Source: Williamsia herbipolensis (lineage in GTDB: Bacteria; Actinomycetota; Actinomycetes; Mycobacteriales; Mycobacteriaceae). Taken from it: a stretch of 64,000 nucleotides of DNA. Where the stretch lies: contig NZ_JXYP01000021.1 in NCBI RefSeq assembly GCF_000964005.1, positions 248,001 to 312,000 of the forward strand, written 5' to 3'. Both the position numbers and the translations under genes were made by a program. Below are positions 8,373 through 17,717 of the stretch, piece by piece. Position 1 is the stretch's first letter, and each line of letters starts with the position of its first letter. Below the pieces are notes generated by a model that did no database searches, had not been told where the DNA came from, and worked only from the letters and a program-made list of their open reading frames with translations.

Positions 8373-8960
8373 TCAGCCGCCGGGCGTCGCGGCCGACGGC
8401 TGCGCACCGACGGGCCCGCCGCCGGAGACGGGACCACACGCCGACAACGCCGTGTCGCGGGCACGCTCCCACGCCGTGGAGGAGGCGTTGAGCGCGTCAC
8501 GCTGCTTTCCCGCCACCACACGGGCCAGGTCGGTGCTGCGCGCGGCGAACCCGCCGGCGGTGGAGCGGACCTGGTCGGAGGTCGATCCGGTGATCGCACC
8601 GGTCACCGCGGATCCCGCCCGGTTGAGCGCATCGACGGCGCCACCGTCGGTCCGTGCGAGGTCGTCGAACGATTGTGTGGAGTTCAGCCGCGCCACGAAC
8701 GCGTTGTACGCGCGCGAGGCGGAGGCGGCCGCCGACGTCACCGCGGCACAGGTCGCGTAGTCGGCCGCGGTCTGCGCGTCGGCACTCGCCCGCGCCGAGG
8801 CCGAGGACCGGGTGGCCAGATAGTCCGACACCTGCACCGGATCGACCCGACCGGACCCGTCGACCGTGGTCGCGCACGCCGAGAGCACGACGACCAGCGC
8901 GCCCGTCGCAGCACCGACAGCGCATGCGCGGACCCACCCGCACCCCCCGAGTCGATTCAC
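8373..8960 (-). CDS. Small lipoprotein, function unknown
   Basis: A 195-residue protein with a lipoprotein signal peptide: a basic start, a hydrophobic core ATGALVVVLSAC and lipobox L-S-A-C near residue 26. The mature part is Ala/Ser/Thr-rich and helical, with evenly spaced short polar stretches (RSSASARASADAQTAADYATC, ARSTDLARVVAGKQRDALNASS). It has three further Cys residues and a Gly/Pro-rich tail. It is probably anchored outside the membrane; no catalytic motif is visible. GTG 8960 is the likely start, with a weak ribosome binding site. The flanks 8193-8372 and 8961-9232 contain no other gene; the latter should hold the aceE promoter. Confidence 0.7.
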   Translation of the reverse strand: MNRLGGCGWVRACAVGAATGALVVVLSACATTVDGSGRVDPVQVSDYLATRSSASARASADAQTAADYATCAAVTSAAASASRAYNAFVARLNSTQSFDDLARTDGGAVDALNRAGSAVTGAITGSTSDQVRSTAGGFAARSTDLARVVAGKQRDALNASSTAWERARDTALSACGPVSGGGPVGAQPSAATPGG

Positions 8961-9232
8961 ACAGGAGATAGTGCCCCAGCGCTCACCGCGCTCACAACAC
9001 CGCCGCCGAGCGCGCCTCACCTGGGCGATCGGCGTCCGCACCGGCGAGGTACGCCACACCTTCGCCAATCCTGCGTCACATACGGCACGATTGGTGACGT
9101 ACCTCCCACTCGGGCGCACCCATGCCCGCACCGAGGCCACACCGGCTCCGATACACACACCATCCGCGCCGGACCACCGCACGCCCCGGCCGTCACTCCC
9201 CTGCGCCGGACGACTTGAGGAGACACTCACCA

Positions 9233-12013
9233 GTGACCGAGAAAAGCACCCAGGACGCACCGAAGACGACCGGCAGCGATCGGGTGCGTGTCATCCGCGA
9301 GGGCGTCGCCTCGTACCTTCCCGACATCGACCCGCAGGAGACCGACGAGTGGCTCGCCTCGTTCGACGGCCTGCTCGACCACGCGGGCCCGGGTCGCGCG
9401 CGCTACCTGATGCTGCGGCTGCTCGAGCGCGCCAGCGAACGCCGCGTGTCGATCCCCGCGCTGACCTCCACCGATTACGTGAACACCATCCCCACCGAGA
9501 GCGAACCGTGGTTCCCCGGTGACGAGGAGGTCGAGCGTCGGTTCCGCGCGTTCATCCGCTGGAACGCCGCGATCATGGTGCACCGCGCACAGCGACCCGG
9601 CGTCGGTGTCGGCGGGCACATCTCCACCTACGCGTCGTCGGCCGCGCTGTACGAGGTCGGCTTCAATCACTTCTTCCGCGGCCAGGACCACTCCGGCGGC
9701 GGCGACCAGATCTTCATCCAGGGCCACGCCTCCCCCGGCATCTACGCCCGCGCCTACCTCGAGGGGCGCATCGACGAGCACCGCATGGACGGCTTCCGTC
9801 AGGAGCACAGCCACGCCGGCGAGGGCGGCGGCCTGCCCTCGTACCCGCACCCGCGACTGATGCCCGACTTCTGGCAGTTCCCGACCGTCTCGATGGGTCT
9901 GGGCCCCATGAACGCCATCTATCAGGCGCGGTTCAACCACTACCTGCACGATCGGGGCATCAAGGACACCTCCGAGCAACACGTGTGGGCGTTCCTGGGC
10001 GACGGCGAGATGGACGAGCCGGAGTCGCGCGGCCTCGCGCACGTCGCGGCCACCGAGGGCCTCGACAACCTCACGTTCGTCGTCAACTGCAACCTGCAGC
10101 GGCTCGACGGCCCTGTGCGCGGCAACGGCAAGATCATCCAGGAGCTCGAGTCGTTCTTCCGCGGCGCCGGATGGAACGTCATCAAGGTCGTGTGGGGCCG
10201 CGAGTGGGACGCCCTGCTCCACGCCGATCGCGACGGCGCCCTGGTCAATCTCATGAACACCACCCCCGACGGCGACTTCCAGGGGTTCAAGGCCAACGAC
10301 GGCGCGTTCGTCCGTGAGCACTTCTTCGGGCGCGACCCGCGCACCAAAGAGTTGGTCAAGGACATCAGCGACGCCGACATCTGGAAGCTCAAGCGAGGCG
10401 GACACGACTACCGCAAGGTGCACGCCGCCTACGCCTCGGCGATGGCCCACAAGGGGCAGCCGACGGTGATCCTGGCGCACACGATCAAGGGCTACACCCT
10501 CGGCAAGCACTTCGAGGGCCGCAACGCGACGCACCAGATGAAGAAGCTGACGCTCGACGACCTCAAGGACTTCCGCGACAGCTGCCGCATCCCGATCACC
10601 GATTCCCAGCTCGAGAAGGACCCGTACCTGCCGCCGTACTACCACCCCGGTGCCGACGCACCGGAGATCCAGTACATGCTCGATCGCCGCAAGACGCTCG
10701 GCGGATTCCTGCCGGTACGACGCACGCAGAGCAAGGCGCTCACGCCCGCGACCGACGGCGTCATCAAGGCCATGGCGAAGGGCTCGGGCAAACAGCAGGT
10801 CGCCTCGACGATGGCACTGGTGCGCATCTTCAAGGAGCTGATGCGCGACAAGGAGGTCGGCAAGCGCGTCGTGCCGATCATCCCCGACGAGGCACGCACC
10901 TTCGGTATGGACTCGTGGTTCCCGTCGCTCAAGATCTACAACCGCAACGGTCAGCTCTACACCTCGGTCGACGCCGACCTCATGCTCGCCTACAAGGAGA
11001 GCGAGGTCGGTCAGATCCTGCACGAGGGGATCAACGAGGCCGGTTCGACGGCGTCGTTCACCGCGGTCGGGACCTCGTACGCGACCCACGACGAGCCGAT
11101 GATCCCGCTGTACATCTTCTACTCGATGTTCGGCTTCCAGAGGACCGGCGACGGCCTGTGGGCCGCCGCGGACCAGATGGCGCGCGGCTTCGTGATCGGC
11201 GCGACCGCGGGCCGGACCACGCTCACCGGCGAGGGGCTGCAGCACGCCGACGGACACTCGTTGGTGCTGGCGTCGACGAATCCCGCTGTGGTGGCCTACG
11301 ACCCGGCCTACGCCTACGAGATGGCGCACATCGTCGTCGACGGACTCGGGCGGATGTTCGGCGACGACCCGGAGAACATCTACTACTACATCACCGTCTA
11401 CAACGAGCCGATCTCCCAGCCGCCGCAGCCCGAGGACCTCGACGTCACCGGCGTGCTCAAGGGCATCTACAAGTGCCACGCCGCGCCCGAGAAGAAGCAG
11501 TACCCGGCCAACATCCTGGTCTCCGGCGTCACGATGACCGACGCGGTCCGTGCGCAGGAACTGCTCGCCCAGGACTGGGACGTCGCGGCCGACATCTGGT
11601 CGGTGACCTCGTGGGGTGAACTGACCCGCGACGGTGTCGCCTACGAGAAGGCGTCACTCCGCGATCCCGACGGCGAGCACGAGCAGCCGTTCGTCACCTC
11701 GGCACTGTCGTCGGCGCAGGGACCGTTCGTCGCGGTCAGCGATTTCATGCGGGGGCTCCCCGAACTGATCCGCGCGTGGGTGCCCGGCACCTACCTGACC
11801 CTGGGCACCGACGGGTTCGGTTTCTCCGACACCCGGCCGGCGGCGCGACGCTTCTTCAACGTCGATGCCGAGTCGATCGCGGTGGGCGTGCTGGCGGGGT
11901 TGGCCCGTGACGGCCACCTCGACACCTCGGTCGTGGCGGAGGCGGCGCAGCGCTACGACATCACCGACGTCCTGGCGGCACCCGAGCAGACCAGTGATCC
12001 CGGCGTGTCGTGA
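9233..12013 (+). CDS. aceE: Pyruvate dehydrogenase E1 component, homodimeric type
   Basis: A 926-residue AceE. It decarboxylates pyruvate with thiamine diphosphate and acetylates the lipoyl domains of E2 in the PDH complex. The ThDP-Mg motif begins [10 protein letters not shown] near residue 257 and closes about 26 residues later with [32 protein letters not shown] near residue 125 and [11 protein letters not shown] in the C-terminal half are AceE hallmarks. GTG 9233 has a GAGGAGA ribosome binding site; the longer upstream frame (from 9122) is Pro/Arg-rich and not credible. It lies directly before mabR, linking acetyl-CoA supply to fatty-acid elongation as in M. tuberculosis (Rv2241-Rv2242). 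Confidence 0.97.
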   Translation: MTEKSTQDAPKTTGSDRVRVIREGVASYLPDIDPQETDEWLASFDGLLDHAGPGRARYLMLRLLERASERRVSIPALTSTDYVNTIPTESEPWFPGDEEVERRFRAFIRWNAAIMVHRAQRPGVGVGGHISTYASSAALYEVGFNHFFRGQDHSGGGDQIFIQGHASPGIYARAYLEGRIDEHRMDGFRQEHSHAGEGGGLPSYPHPRLMPDFWQFPTVSMGLGPMNAIYQARFNHYLHDRGIKDTSEQHVWAFLGDGEMDEPESRGLAHVAATEGLDNLTFVVNCNLQRLDGPVRGNGKIIQELESFFRGAGWNVIKVVWGREWDALLHADRDGALVNLMNTTPDGDFQGFKANDGAFVREHFFGRDPRTKELVKDISDADIWKLKRGGHDYRKVHAAYASAMAHKGQPTVILAHTIKGYTLGKHFEGRNATHQMKKLTLDDLKDFRDSCRIPITDSQLEKDPYLPPYYHPGADAPEIQYMLDRRKTLGGFLPVRRTQSKALTPATDGVIKAMAKGSGKQQVASTMALVRIFKELMRDKEVGKRVVPIIPDEARTFGMDSWFPSLKIYNRNGQLYTSVDADLMLAYKESEVGQILHEGINEAGSTASFTAVGTSYATHDEPMIPLYIFYSMFGFQRTGDGLWAAADQMARGFVIGATAGRTTLTGEGLQHADGHSLVLASTNPAVVAYDPAYAYEMAHIVVDGLGRMFGDDPENIYYYITVYNEPISQPPQPEDLDVTGVLKGIYKCHAAPEKKQYPANILVSGVTMTDAVRAQELLAQDWDVAADIWSVTSWGELTRDGVAYEKASLRDPDGEHEQPFVTSALSSAQGPFVAVSDFMRGLPELIRAWVPGTYLTLGTDGFGFSDTRPAARRFFNVDAESIAVGVLAGLARDGHLDTSVVAEAAQRYDITDVLAAPEQTSDPGVS

Positions 12014-12041
12014 GTCGGTGCGACGTGACCTCGGGGCGCAC

Positions 12042-12047
12042 TAGTGT
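12042..12047 (+). promoter_or_regulatory. Candidate -10 element of leaderless mabR
   Basis: TAGTGT matches TANNNT and ends 6 bases before GTG 12054. The 40-bp aceE-mabR gap shows no Shine-Dalgarno sequence, so mabR may be made from its own leaderless transcript. Confidence 0.45.
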
Positions 12048-12053
12048 GAACCG

Positions 12054-13316
12054 GTGACCGAGACCCCCCACGCCCCCGAACAGAGTCCGGGTGACCTGTT
12101 CAGCGAGCGGGGGGCTCGGGTACCGGCTCCGGCCGACGTCCACGACGCGTTGCCCGACACGCTGCTCAAGCGGGTCAAGCAGTACAGCGGTCGTCTGGCC
12201 ACGGAGGCCGTCCACTCGATGCAGGACCAGCTGCCGTACTTCGCCGAGTTCGAGGCGGGGCAACGCGCGAGCGTGCAGCTGGTGGTGCAGACCGCGGTGG
12301 TCAACTTCGTGGAGTGGCTGCAGGATCCCGACGGCAACCTCAAGTTCACCGTGCAGGCCTTCCAGGTGGTCCCGCAGGACCTCACCCGACGCATCAGCCT
12401 CCTGCAGTCGGTCGAGATGGTGCGCGTCGCGATGGAGTTCTTCGAGAAGTGGCTGCCCCTGCTCGCCCGCAACGACGCACAGCTGCGGGCACTCACCGAG
12501 TCGGTGCTGCGCTACGGCCGCGAGATCGGGTTCGCGGCGGCCGCGATCTACGCCTCGGCGGCCGAGTCCCGCGGCGCCTGGGACTCGCGGGTGGAGGCAC
12601 TGGTCGTCGACGCCGTCGTCCGCGGCGACACCGGCCCGACCCTGCTGTCCCGCGCGGCCGCCCTCAACTGGGATTCCGACGCGACGGCCACCGTGGTGGT
12701 CGGCTACCCGCCGCCGGAGCAGAACGTGTCGGTGCCGCTCGCGATCCACAACAGTGCGCGTCGGCACGACCGGTCGGCCCTGTCGGTGGTGCAGGGTACG
12801 TTGCTGGTGGCCATCGTCAGCGGTGAGATGGACTCGTCGGATCCGTTCGTGACGACCCTGCTGACGCATTTCGCCGATGCGCCGGTCGTGATCGGTCACA
12901 CCACCCCGTCGCTGGGTGCGGCCCACAGCAGTGCCGTGGAGGCGTTGGCCGGCATGGAGGCGGTCGCGGGATGGCCCGGTGCCCCGCGGCCGGTGCACAG
13001 CTGGGAGCTCCTGCCCGAGCGTGCGTTGCTCGGCGACCGGGCCGCGGTGCGGACTCTCAACGACTTCTTGGTGACGCCGTTGGCCAAGGGCGGCGACACA
13101 CTCACCAACACCCTCGATGCGTATCTCGATTCGGGCGGATCGGTCGAATCGTGCGCGCGGGAACTGTTCGTTCATCCGAATACTGTCAGATATCGACTAA
13201 AACGGATCGCCGAGGTGACCGGTCGGGACCCGACCAACCCGCGCGATGCGTACGTGCTGCGGGTCGCATCGACGGTCGGGCGTCTGGCGCAAGTGCACCA
13301 GGGAACGCTCTCATGA
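12054..13316 (+). CDS. mabR: MabR-type PucR/CdaR-family transcriptional regulator of FAS-II
   Basis: A 420-residue regulator. The N-terminal ~180 residues are helical (RVKQYSGRLATEAVHSMQDQL, SLLQSVEMVRVAMEFFEKW). A central alpha/beta region is followed by the C-terminal PucR-type helix-turn-helix at ~360-410, with YLDSGGSVESCARELFVHPNTV and RLKRIAEVTGRDP. Position between aceE and fabD and the architecture match Rv2242 (MabR), which controls the mycolic-acid FAS-II operon in mycobacteria. It probably senses acyl-CoA and binds the fabD upstream region. The ~200 bp after it hold inverted AT-rich motifs, annotated separately. Confidence 0.88.
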   Translation: MTETPHAPEQSPGDLFSERGARVPAPADVHDALPDTLLKRVKQYSGRLATEAVHSMQDQLPYFAEFEAGQRASVQLVVQTAVVNFVEWLQDPDGNLKFTVQAFQVVPQDLTRRISLLQSVEMVRVAMEFFEKWLPLLARNDAQLRALTESVLRYGREIGFAAAAIYASAAESRGAWDSRVEALVVDAVVRGDTGPTLLSRAAALNWDSDATATVVVGYPPPEQNVSVPLAIHNSARRHDRSALSVVQGTLLVAIVSGEMDSSDPFVTTLLTHFADAPVVIGHTTPSLGAAHSSAVEALAGMEAVAGWPGAPRPVHSWELLPERALLGDRAAVRTLNDFLVTPLAKGGDTLTNTLDAYLDSGGSVESCARELFVHPNTVRYRLKRIAEVTGRDPTNPRDAYVLRVASTVGRLAQVHQGTLS

Positions 13317-13336
13317 GCCCCATGAGTAACGTGCGT

Positions 13337-13453
13337 CACAATTTTGTGTGTATTTTCCCATCGCGTGCGAGATGAGTCTGTTGCGGATCACGAATCTCGA
13401 ACCGGTGACGAAGTGGATACGTCCGCACAGTCGTTTGTAGGAACCGCACAAAA
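13337..13453 (+). promoter_or_regulatory. Candidate MabR operator and fabD promoter region
   Basis: In an otherwise GC-rich gap, TTTTGTG (13342-13348) and its reverse complement CACAAAA (13447-13453) lie about 100 bp apart. The first is itself part of a local dyad CACAA-TT-TTGTG (13338-13349). AT-rich inverted repeats upstream of the FAS-II operon are where MabR is known to act in mycobacteria. Assignment to this site is inference. Confidence 0.4.
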
Positions 13454-13518
13454 GCCGGCGACAAGGTTCGGTGCCCTCCACACCAGCATCGGGCGCCCGA
13501 AGGGTGTTCTCTGATCAG

Positions 13519-14427
13519 GTGCTCTCATTGCTTGCGCCCGGACAGGGCTCCCAGACTCCCGGAATGCTCGAGCCGTGGCTCGAGCTCCCCGGTGCGGCCG
13601 ACCAGGTCGCCACGTGGTCCAAGCTGACCGGGCTGCCCCTCGAGCGGCTCGGGACGACCGCGACCGCCGAGGAGATCACCGACACCGCCGTGACCCAGCC
13701 GCTCGTCGTCGTCTCGGCGCTGTTGGCGTTCGACGAGCTCGGCAAGCGTCACCGGATCCCGGCCGACGTCGTCGTCGCCGGGCACTCCGTCGGCGAACTG
13801 GCTGCCGCCGCGATCACCGGCGTGATCACCCGCGACGAGGCCGTCTCGCTCGCGGCGATCCGCGGCGCGGAGATGGCCAAGGCGTGCGCCGAGGTGCCCA
13901 CCACCATGGCCGCGGTGCTCGGGGGCGACGAGGAGCAGGTGCTCGCCCGTCTCGCCGAACTCGATCTGGTGCCCGCCAACCGCAACGCGGTCGGGCAGAT
14001 CGTGGCCGCCGGCACCGTCGAGGCGATCGACACGCTGATCGCCGACCCGCCGGAGAAGGCGCGAACCCGTAAGCTGTCCGTGGCCGGAGCGTTCCACACG
14101 CACTTCATGGCGTCGGCCCAGGATGCGGTCGCGGCAGCGGCCGCGGCCATCACCCCGCAGGATCCCACCGCTGTGCTCCTGTCCAACTTCGACGGCAAGC
14201 CCGTCACCTCCGGTGTCGAGGCGCTCGCGCGACTCGTCTCGCAGGTGACCAACCCGGTTCGATGGGATCTCTGTTCGGCGACGATGCGTGAACTCGGCGT
14301 CGACTCGCTCATCGAACTGCCGCCCGCCGGAGCGCTCACCGGGATCGCCAAACGCGAGCTGAAGGGGACGCCCACGCGCGCCCTGAAGACGCCCGACGAC
14401 CTCGAGGGCATCACAGAACTTGGATAG
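13519..14427 (+). CDS. fabD: Malonyl-CoA:ACP transacylase
   Basis: A 302-residue FabD, the same length as I remember for the M. tuberculosis enzyme. It loads malonyl groups from CoA onto AcpM for FAS-II elongation. LLAPGQGSQTPGML opens the protein. The nucleophile Ser lies in VAGHSVGELAAAA near residue 90, the substrate Arg in IRGAEMAKAC, and the catalytic His in GAFHTHFM near residue 195. The start is uncertain: GTG 13519 gives the family N-terminus but has a distant GAAGGG ribosome binding site, while GTG 13471 and 13503 would add 16 and 5 residues. It is the first gene of the FAS-II operon. Confidence 0.95.
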   Translation: MLSLLAPGQGSQTPGMLEPWLELPGAADQVATWSKLTGLPLERLGTTATAEEITDTAVTQPLVVVSALLAFDELGKRHRIPADVVVAGHSVGELAAAAITGVITRDEAVSLAAIRGAEMAKACAEVPTTMAAVLGGDEEQVLARLAELDLVPANRNAVGQIVAAGTVEAIDTLIADPPEKARTRKLSVAGAFHTHFMASAQDAVAAAAAAITPQDPTAVLLSNFDGKPVTSGVEALARLVSQVTNPVRWDLCSATMRELGVDSLIELPPAGALTGIAKRELKGTPTRALKTPDDLEGITELG

Positions 14428-14432
14428 TTGCT

Positions 14433-14507
14433 CCCGCACACGCGGGGGTACCCGGAAAGGCGCCGCAGGCGCCCGTCCAGACGGTGGCCAGGCCACCGTT
14501 CCGGAAC
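14433..14507 (+). promoter_or_regulatory. Three tandem hairpins in the fabD-acpM gap
   Basis: CCCGC-ACAC-GCGGG (14433-14446), GGCGCC-GCA-GGCGCC (14459-14473) and ACGGTGGCC-A-GGCCACCGT (14481-14499) follow one another, with a GTTCCGGAAC palindrome (14498-14507) at the end. None has a T-run. They could act as partial terminators, RNA-stability elements or a processing region upstream of acpM, whose product is needed in excess. Confidence 0.45.
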
Positions 14508-14543
14508 ATGTCAGGACGAACACGACAAGAAGGGAGCCACCCC

Positions 14544-14849
14544 GTGGCGACTCAGGAAGAACTCATTGCCGGCATCGCGGAGATCATCGAAGAGGTCACC
14601 GGTATTGAGCCCTCCGAGGTCACGCTCGACAAGTCCTTCGTCGACGACCTCGACATCGACTCGCTGTCGATGGTCGAGATCGCGGTGCAGACCGAGGACA
14701 AGTACGGAGTGAAGATCCCCGATGAGGATCTGGCCGGTCTGCGCACCGTCGGTGACGCGGTGGGCTACATCCAGAAGCTCGAGGCCGAGAACCCCGAGGC
14801 CGCTGCCGCCATCGCAGCGCAGGTGGAAGCCAACAAGAAGGCTGAGTGA
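14544..14849 (+). CDS. acpM: Meromycolate-extension acyl carrier protein AcpM
   Basis: A 101-residue acidic ACP. The phosphopantetheine Ser is in FVDDLDIDSLSMVEIAVQ near residue 41, and the four-helix ACP fold continues through DKYGVKIPDEDLAGLRTVGDAV. The C-terminal tail after residue ~80 (ENPEAAAAIAAQVEANKKAE) is the extension that separates AcpM from ordinary ACPs, but it is about 14 residues shorter than the 115-residue M. tuberculosis protein. GTG 14544 has an AAGGGA ribosome binding site. It carries the growing chain between FabD, KasA and the reductive enzymes. Confidence 0.95.
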   Translation: MATQEELIAGIAEIIEEVTGIEPSEVTLDKSFVDDLDIDSLSMVEIAVQTEDKYGVKIPDEDLAGLRTVGDAVGYIQKLEAENPEAAAAIAAQVEANKKAE

Positions 14850-14854
14850 CGTAA

Positions 14855-16120
14855 TTGACCTCCACTCTTCGTGAATTCTCCACGGCAGCCGGGAACTTCC
14901 CCAGCGTCGTCGTGACCTCCATGGTCGCGACGACGTCGGTCGGTGAAGATCTCGACTCCACGTGGAAGGGTCTTCTGGCCGGCGAGACCGGTATCAAGGC
15001 CCTCACAGACGACTTCCTGACCAAGTACGAACTCCCGGTTCGTATCGGCGGGAAGTTGGTCAAGGACCCGACCGAAGAGGTGTCCCGCGTCGAAGCCCGT
15101 CGCATGAGCTATGTCGAGCGCATGGCCCACGTGATGAGCAAGCGCCTGTGGAAGCAGGCCGGCGAGCCCGATGTCGACAAGGACCGCCTCGCGGTCGTTC
15201 TCGGCACCGGCCTCGGCGGCGGCGATGCGCTCATCGCCGCACACGACGCGATGACGCTGACCGGCAACTACCGCAAGGTGTCGCCGTTGGCCGTCCCGAT
15301 GACCATGCCGAACGGACCCGCCGCGGTCATCGGCCTGAACGTCGGGGCCCGCGCGGGCGTCATCACCCCGGTCTCGGCGTGTTCGTCGGGCTCGGAGGCG
15401 ATCGCCCACGCATGGCGGCACATCGTGCTCGGCGACGCCGACATGGTCGTCACCGGTGGTGTCGAGGGATTCATCGACGCCGTGCCGATCGCCAGCTTCG
15501 CGATGATGCGGGCGATGAGCACGCGCAACGACGACCCCGCCGCGGCGTCGCGACCGTTCGACAAGGACCGCGACGGTTTCGTGTTCGGCGAGGCCGCCGC
15601 GCTGATGATCCTCGAACGCGAGGATCACGCCCGGGCCCGTGGTGCGCACATCCATGCGCGTCTGCTGGGTCAGGGCATCACGTCCGACGGGTACCACCTC
15701 GTCGCACCCCATCCCGAGGGACTGGGTGCGGCACGCGCGATGGCGCGTGCACTGGAGACCGCAGGTCTGCAGCGCACCGACATCACGCACGTCAACGCCC
15801 ACGCGACGTCGACGTCGATCGGCGACACCGCCGAGGCGCTGGCGATCAACTCGGCAATCGGCGAGCACGCTGCGGTGTACGCACCGAAGTCCGCGCTCGG
15901 GCACTCCATCGGCGCGGTGGGTGCATTGGAATCGGTCCTGACGGTCAAGGCCATCGAGGACGGGGTCATCCCGCCCACGCTGAACCTCGACAACATGGAC
16001 GCGGAGTGCAATCTCGACGTCGTCGCCGGTGAGCCGCGGTACGGGCACATCGACTACGCCATCAACAACTCGTTCGGATTCGGTGGGCACAACGTGGCGC
16101 TCGCCTTTGGGCGTTACTGA
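14855..16120 (+). CDS. kasA: Beta-ketoacyl-ACP synthase KasA
   Basis: A 421-residue condensing enzyme of the KAS I/II family. The catalytic Cys is in [17 protein letters not shown] near residue 175, with His residues in [13 protein letters not shown] near 316 and [15 protein letters not shown] near 349. The Lys of APKSALGHS and the C-terminal [13 protein letters not shown] are also present. It elongates AcpM-bound chains with malonyl-AcpM. TTG 14855 is the only start that keeps the N-terminal [14 protein letters not shown] block plus a normal leader, and no good Shine-Dalgarno sequence precedes it. It is coupled to acpM by a 5-bp gap. No second KAS gene (kasB) follows. Confidence 0.95.
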   Translation: MTSTLREFSTAAGNFPSVVVTSMVATTSVGEDLDSTWKGLLAGETGIKALTDDFLTKYELPVRIGGKLVKDPTEEVSRVEARRMSYVERMAHVMSKRLWKQAGEPDVDKDRLAVVLGTGLGGGDALIAAHDAMTLTGNYRKVSPLAVPMTMPNGPAAVIGLNVGARAGVITPVSACSSGSEAIAHAWRHIVLGDADMVVTGGVEGFIDAVPIASFAMMRAMSTRNDDPAAASRPFDKDRDGFVFGEAAALMILEREDHARARGAHIHARLLGQGITSDGYHLVAPHPEGLGAARAMARALETAGLQRTDITHVNAHATSTSIGDTAEALAINSAIGEHAAVYAPKSALGHSIGAVGALESVLTVKAIEDGVIPPTLNLDNMDAECNLDVVAGEPRYGHIDYAINNSFGFGGHNVALAFGRY

Positions 16121-16182
16121 CACCCGTCACCAACACACAGTTGCCTGTGGTGCGTGACTCGCCGGAACTGTTAGGAGAATCG

Positions 16183-17634
16183 ATGACAACCATGGCTCCG
16201 ATCACCTCGCACGAGGACTCGGCAGATCCTCGTGATCCGCTGCTGCGACTGACGAACTTCTTCGACGAGGGTTCGATGTCGCTGCTGCACTCCCGCGACA
16301 AGTCGGGCGTGCAGGCGGCCGTCGGTCGCGTCAACGGCGTGCGCACCATCTCGTACTGCACCGACGGCACCGTCATGGGCGGCGCCATGGGTGTGGTCGG
16401 GTGTGCGCACATCGTCAACGCCATCGACACCGCGATCGCCGAACAGGCCCCCATCGTGGGGATCTGGCACTCGGGAGGCGCGCGCCTCGCCGAGGGCGTC
16501 GAGGCGTTGCACGCCGTCGGCAAGGTGTTCGAGGCCATGGTGCGTGCCTCCGGGTACGTCCCGCAGATCTCCGTGGTGGTCGGTTTCGCCGCGGGTGGCG
16601 CGGCGTACGGCCCCGCGCTCACCGACATCGTGATCATGGCGCCGGCCGGTCGGGTGTTCGTCACCGGACCCGACGTCGTCCGCAGTGTCACCGGTGAGCA
16701 GGTCGACATGGAGTCGCTCGGCGGACCGCTGACGCACGGCAAGAAGTCGGGCGTCAGCCACATCACCGCCGACTCCGAGCCCGACGCCCTGTGGCGTGCC
16801 CGTCGCCTCGTGGCGACGTTCAGCCAGCAGGGCCACTTCAGCAGGCAGCGCGCCGAGGCCGGCGACACCGACCTCAAAGCGCTTCTGCCGGAGTCGAACC
16901 GACGGGCGTACGACGTCCACCCGGTCGTCGCGGGCCTGCTCGACACCGACCTCGCCGCCGATGGCGAGACCGAGATCTCCAGCTTCGAGGAGATCCAGGC
17001 GAAGTTCGCGCCGAACATCGTCGTCGGTTTCGGCCGACTGTCGGGACGCAGCGTCGGCGTCGTCGCCAACAACCCGTTGCGCATGGGTGGGTGCCTCAAC
17101 TCGCTCAGCGCCGAGAAGGCGGCCCGGTTCGTGCGTCTGTGCGACGCCTTCGGGATCCCGCTGATCGTCCTCACCGACGTCCCGGGGTACCTGCCCGGTG
17201 TCGGCCAGGAGTGGGACGGCGTCGTGCGTCGTGGCGCGAAGCTGCTGCACGCGTTCGCCGAGTGCACCGTTCCCCGCGTCACGCTCGTCACCCGCAAGAT
17301 CTACGGCGGGGCCTACATCGCGATGAACTCCCGCGCGCTGGGGGCGACCGCGGTGTTCGCGTGGCCGGGATCCGAGGTCGCGGTGATGGGCGCCAAGGCG
17401 GCCGTCGGCATCCTGCACAAGAAGGCGCTGGCGGCTGCGGCCGACGACGAGCGTGAGGCCCTGCACGATCGCCTCGCGGTGGAGCACGAGGCCATCGCCG
17501 GCGGCGTGGGTCGCGCGCAGTCGATCGGTGTCGTCGACGAGATCATCGATCCGGCGAAGACCCGCAGCATGATCGCCGAGGCCCTGGCCTCGGCACCGGC
17601 ACGGCGAGGACGTCACAAGAACATCCCGTTGTGA
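16183..17634 (+). CDS. accD6: Acyl-CoA carboxylase beta subunit AccD6
   Basis: A 483-residue carboxyltransferase subunit that makes malonyl-CoA for the FAS-II operon it ends. The two crotonase-like halves are visible. The N-terminal half has GIWHSGGARLAEGVEAL and VVGFAAGGAAYGPALTD. The C-terminal half has IVLTDVPGYLPGVGQEWDGVVRRGAKLLHAF and the acyl-CoA-binding RKIYGGAYIAMNSRALGA. It needs a separate biotinylated alpha subunit, which is not in the window. ATG 16183 has a strong AGGAGA ribosome binding site at 16173-16178. It is directly followed by a strong terminator. Confidence 0.95.
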   Translation: MTTMAPITSHEDSADPRDPLLRLTNFFDEGSMSLLHSRDKSGVQAAVGRVNGVRTISYCTDGTVMGGAMGVVGCAHIVNAIDTAIAEQAPIVGIWHSGGARLAEGVEALHAVGKVFEAMVRASGYVPQISVVVGFAAGGAAYGPALTDIVIMAPAGRVFVTGPDVVRSVTGEQVDMESLGGPLTHGKKSGVSHITADSEPDALWRARRLVATFSQQGHFSRQRAEAGDTDLKALLPESNRRAYDVHPVVAGLLDTDLAADGETEISSFEEIQAKFAPNIVVGFGRLSGRSVGVVANNPLRMGGCLNSLSAEKAARFVRLCDAFGIPLIVLTDVPGYLPGVGQEWDGVVRRGAKLLHAFAECTVPRVTLVTRKIYGGAYIAMNSRALGATAVFAWPGSEVAVMGAKAAVGILHKKALAAAADDEREALHDRLAVEHEAIAGGVGRAQSIGVVDEIIDPAKTRSMIAEALASAPARRGRHKNIPL

Positions 17635-17648
17635 TCCGATCCTGAACA

Positions 17649-17689
17649 CGAGAAAGGCCCTGGACCTCAGAGGTCCAGGGCCTTTCTCG
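17649..17689. terminator. Bidirectional rho-independent-like terminator after accD6
   Basis: A perfect 19-bp stem (17649-17667 with 17671-17689) with a 3-base loop. Because the stem begins CGAGAAAGG and ends CCTTTCTCG it provides a T-rich edge on both strands. It sits between the convergent accD6 and DUF3145 genes, so it can stop transcription from both sides. Confidence 0.9.
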
Positions 17690-17717
17690 TCGTATGGATC
17701 GCGTCGAGAGGGTCCGG

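Noticed and set aside
9227-11479. 750-codon minus-strand frame opposite aceE
   Set aside because: It is a shadow of aceE: Val/Asp/Arg-rich with no recognisable domain, and the aceE frame matches the enzyme throughout.
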